Below are positions 62,201 through 64,000 of a stretch of DNA of 64,000 bases, piece after piece (position 1 is the first letter of the stretch; every line of letters starts with the position of its first letter). Source of the DNA: Quillaja saponaria (Eukaryota; Streptophyta; Magnoliopsida; Fabales; Quillajaceae); assembly GCA_029379385.1 (NCBI GenBank), contig CM055618.1:10736134-10800133 (forward strand), written 5' to 3'. The translations under genes were made by a program, and so were the position numbers. Below the pieces are notes generated by a model, which did no database searches, was not told the DNA's origin, and was given only the letters and a program-made list of their open reading frames with translations.

Positions 62201-63901
62201 CTTAAGAGATCAATAACTTCCAGGAAGCACCTGAGACCTCAAACAGAGTAAAGATGAGATTCCAGAACTGGCCAGCTACTGAGTAGTGAAGAAAAAAGAT
62301 GGTCTATGCTCTCATCATTCTTCTTGCACATACAACACCAACTAACAATGACTAGATGCCTTTTTCTTTAGTTGTCAGTGGTCACAAGCCTACCCAAAGC
62401 TGCTGTCCACACAAAGAAAGAAGCTTTTTGAGGCACTCTGCACTTCTGAACAGCCTTCCAAGGACAATGAGAGCCATACTCTACACAGAACTTTCTTATT
62501 CTAACCATGAAAATACCCTTGCTTTTGGGTTTCCAGAACAATAAATCAATCTCATCCTCCTGCCTCACAATTGAGTAAAGTAGATAAAAAAAAGCCTCTG
62601 CAGAGGCCACGTCCCAATCCTATAAAGCTCTATGAAAATGGGTATCCCAGACTACTTCAGATCCTATAAGATTCCAGCCATTAGCAACCTGGGCATGTTG
62701 GTCATAAGCTACTGCATAGAGATCTAGAAAAGTATTCTGTAATGCATTCTCAGTACACCAAAGATCATTTGGAAAACTTATTTGGTAGCGATCACCCATC
62801 TAATAATGATAAACTGAGCAAAACAAGACCAATCATTACGAATGAACTTCCATAAACCCTCCATGGGAAGAATTCACTGCTTTTGAAGTCTAACCTCTTT
62901 GCTCAAGACGATGTTTGGCAACCACAATCATCTCCACAAAGCATCTCAAATCTTCTTGTCGGTAAAGCTGGAAGAGGAAAAAGAGACATAAAATAAGTAG
63001 GTAAGCTTGAAAGGTTGCTCTTGGTAAGAGTCAACTGACCACCCTTAGACAAATATAATTTTTTTAACCAGCTAGCGTTTTTTCGAAATGCTAAGGAATA
63101 CTACCCAAATAGAAACTGCCTTGAAAGAGGATCCTAGAGGCAGTCCCAAGTTTTATTGAGTGAAGGGGAGGGGACAAGTGAGATATGCACACACAGAAAG
63201 AGAGAGAGAGAGAGTGGTCTGCTTTCATCACAAAAACAAGCATGTCCTACAAGAGTGGTTCCCTCGTGATAATTGGACTCATGTAAGACATATTACATTC
63301 TTATACAATTGCAAGTTGTATTTGAAAAAAGTTTGTTGTCATAAGTTCTAATCTTGAAATGTTATCTCTTTACATATCAAAATTGTTTTTGTATAAAGAT
63401 GTGTCACTTTCTCCAATTTTTTGAACTTGTACGGTAATCTACGCAGGCACTTGATACTGAGGGCATGGACATGGAAATTGACTTATCTAATCTTGGAACT
63501 GTCAATACAATGTTTGCAGCTTTATTCAGGTGGAAATAATTGATTACTAGGAGCTTTTGGAATTTTATAGCTTTGTTTAGGCTCTGATTTTATCTGTTTA
63601 TAGCAAGCTGGGTGTCCCAATCAAAACTACCATTTCAGCTAATGTTCTTGAAGAAGCTCTTAATGGCACAGTTACTGTCAGACCGCTTCCAATTGGAACT
63701 TCTGTTAGTGGAAAGGTTCATATTTCTGTTTTGTAATGCTGAATCCATATTCTTCTGGTGGTGTATATCTTCTGCTTTTACAGCATTTCATTGCAGGTGG
63801 AGAAGCAATGTGCTCATTTCTTTGGTGTAACAATAAATGAGCACCAGGCTGAGGCAGGGGTTGTTGTAAGAGTTACTTCAACAGCGCAAAGCAAATTCAA
63901 G
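59268..63901 (+). CDS. ARG1: J-domain co-chaperone of ARG1/DnaJ15 type (5' part)
   Basis: Five coding exons before the window ends: 59268-59392, 60776-60899, 63447-63529, 63604-63715 and 63797-63901. All are GT-AG with consistent phases and encode the first 183 residues of a protein of roughly 400. The J-domain (about 16-81) has [20 protein letters not shown], the HPD motif at 44-46 and [13 protein letters not shown]. The following block, [20 protein letters not shown] then [13 protein letters not shown] and [12 protein letters not shown], is specific to ARG1 and its ARL relatives. Arabidopsis ARG1 is a peripheral membrane J-protein needed for early root and hypocotyl gravitropism and links to actin. 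J-domains stimulate Hsp70 ATPase. The coiled-coil C-terminus lies past the right edge. Choosing ARG1 over ARL1/ARL2 rests on overall similarity and neighbouring genes. Confidence 0.93.
61870..63100 (-). mobile_element. LINE fragment in intron 2 of the ARG1-like gene
   Basis: On the minus strand, [20 protein letters not shown] near 63050 is the conserved reverse-transcriptase tail of plant LINEs. [19 protein letters not shown] follows in another frame. A zf-RVT block ([13 protein letters not shown] ... [23 protein letters not shown] in pieces) lies at 62610-62368. The 3' end near 61900 has the usual plant LINE trailer (ATGTACAAGGG). It is broken by stops and frameshifts and truncated at its 5' end, and it accounts for about half of the 2.5-kb intron. 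Confidence 0.75.
63196..63215. repeat. (GA)n microsatellite
   Basis: A short AG run in intron 2 of the ARG1-like gene, beside the LINE fragment. Confidence 0.8.
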
Positions 63902-64000
63902 GTACCACTGGGAGGTCTTAGTTGCAACAGTGTGTTGAAGTCTCTCTCTCTCTCGCTCCCTGTGTGTGTCTCTTGCTTGTGCAATCCTACTTTCTTGGTG

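Noticed and set aside
1..64000. CRISPR arrays, operons, ribosome-binding sites, riboswitches
   Set aside because: The sequence is a plant nuclear genome with spliced genes; none of these prokaryotic features is present.

Overview
The window is nuclear DNA from a eudicot plant. It is AT-rich, has spliced genes with GT-AG introns, plant-only receptor kinases and retrotransposon debris, and its proteins match Arabidopsis families closely. The species cannot be fixed from sequence alone. All homologies below come from recognising the protein sequence and from recalled family knowledge; no search was run.

Layout. (1) 1-6.1 kb: two tandem LRK10-like (leaf-rust-10-like) receptor kinase copies on the + strand. 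Both are broken by frameshifts or stops, and the first is cut by the left edge. (2) 6.1-15.8 kb: a gene-poor, repeat-rich tract with two copies of an AT-rich repeated element (one carrying a degenerate telomere-like minisatellite), a Copia LTR remnant and a LINE fragment. (3) 15.9-24.4 kb: an LRR receptor-like kinase of the At1g68400 type (+), then two tandem GT14 glycosyltransferase genes (-). (4) 25.3-36.3 kb: a 12-exon metallo-beta-lactamase-fold gene (At4g33540 type, -), whose large intron holds a long-TIR transposon. (5) 40.3-48.8 kb: a complete 14-exon BRUTUS gene (+), a hemerythrin/RING E3 ligase of iron signalling. (6) 49.7-53.3 kb: a 56-residue serine palmitoyltransferase small subunit gene split over three short coding exons (-), too fragmented to show as an open reading frame. 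(7) 53.4-58.9 kb: AT-rich repeat-like DNA with a LINE scrap. (8) 59.3 kb to the right edge: the first five coding exons of a J-domain gene of the ARG1/DnaJ15 type (+), with a LINE fragment in intron 2.

How the genes relate. These are ordinary single transcription units, not an operon. From memory, the kinase, the two GT14 genes and ARG1 match the Arabidopsis run At1g68400, At1g68390, At1g68380, At1g68370. Here that run is interrupted by the metallo-beta-lactamase, BRUTUS and SPT-subunit genes. Reconstructed coding lengths close in frame for the five complete genes with splice models: 674, 384, 401, 520 and 1251 codons, plus 56 for the SPT subunit. I did not find a clearly undescribed system. 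The most useful items are the hidden micro-gene, the broken receptor-kinase pair, the telomere-like array inside an AT-rich element, and the intronic long-TIR element.
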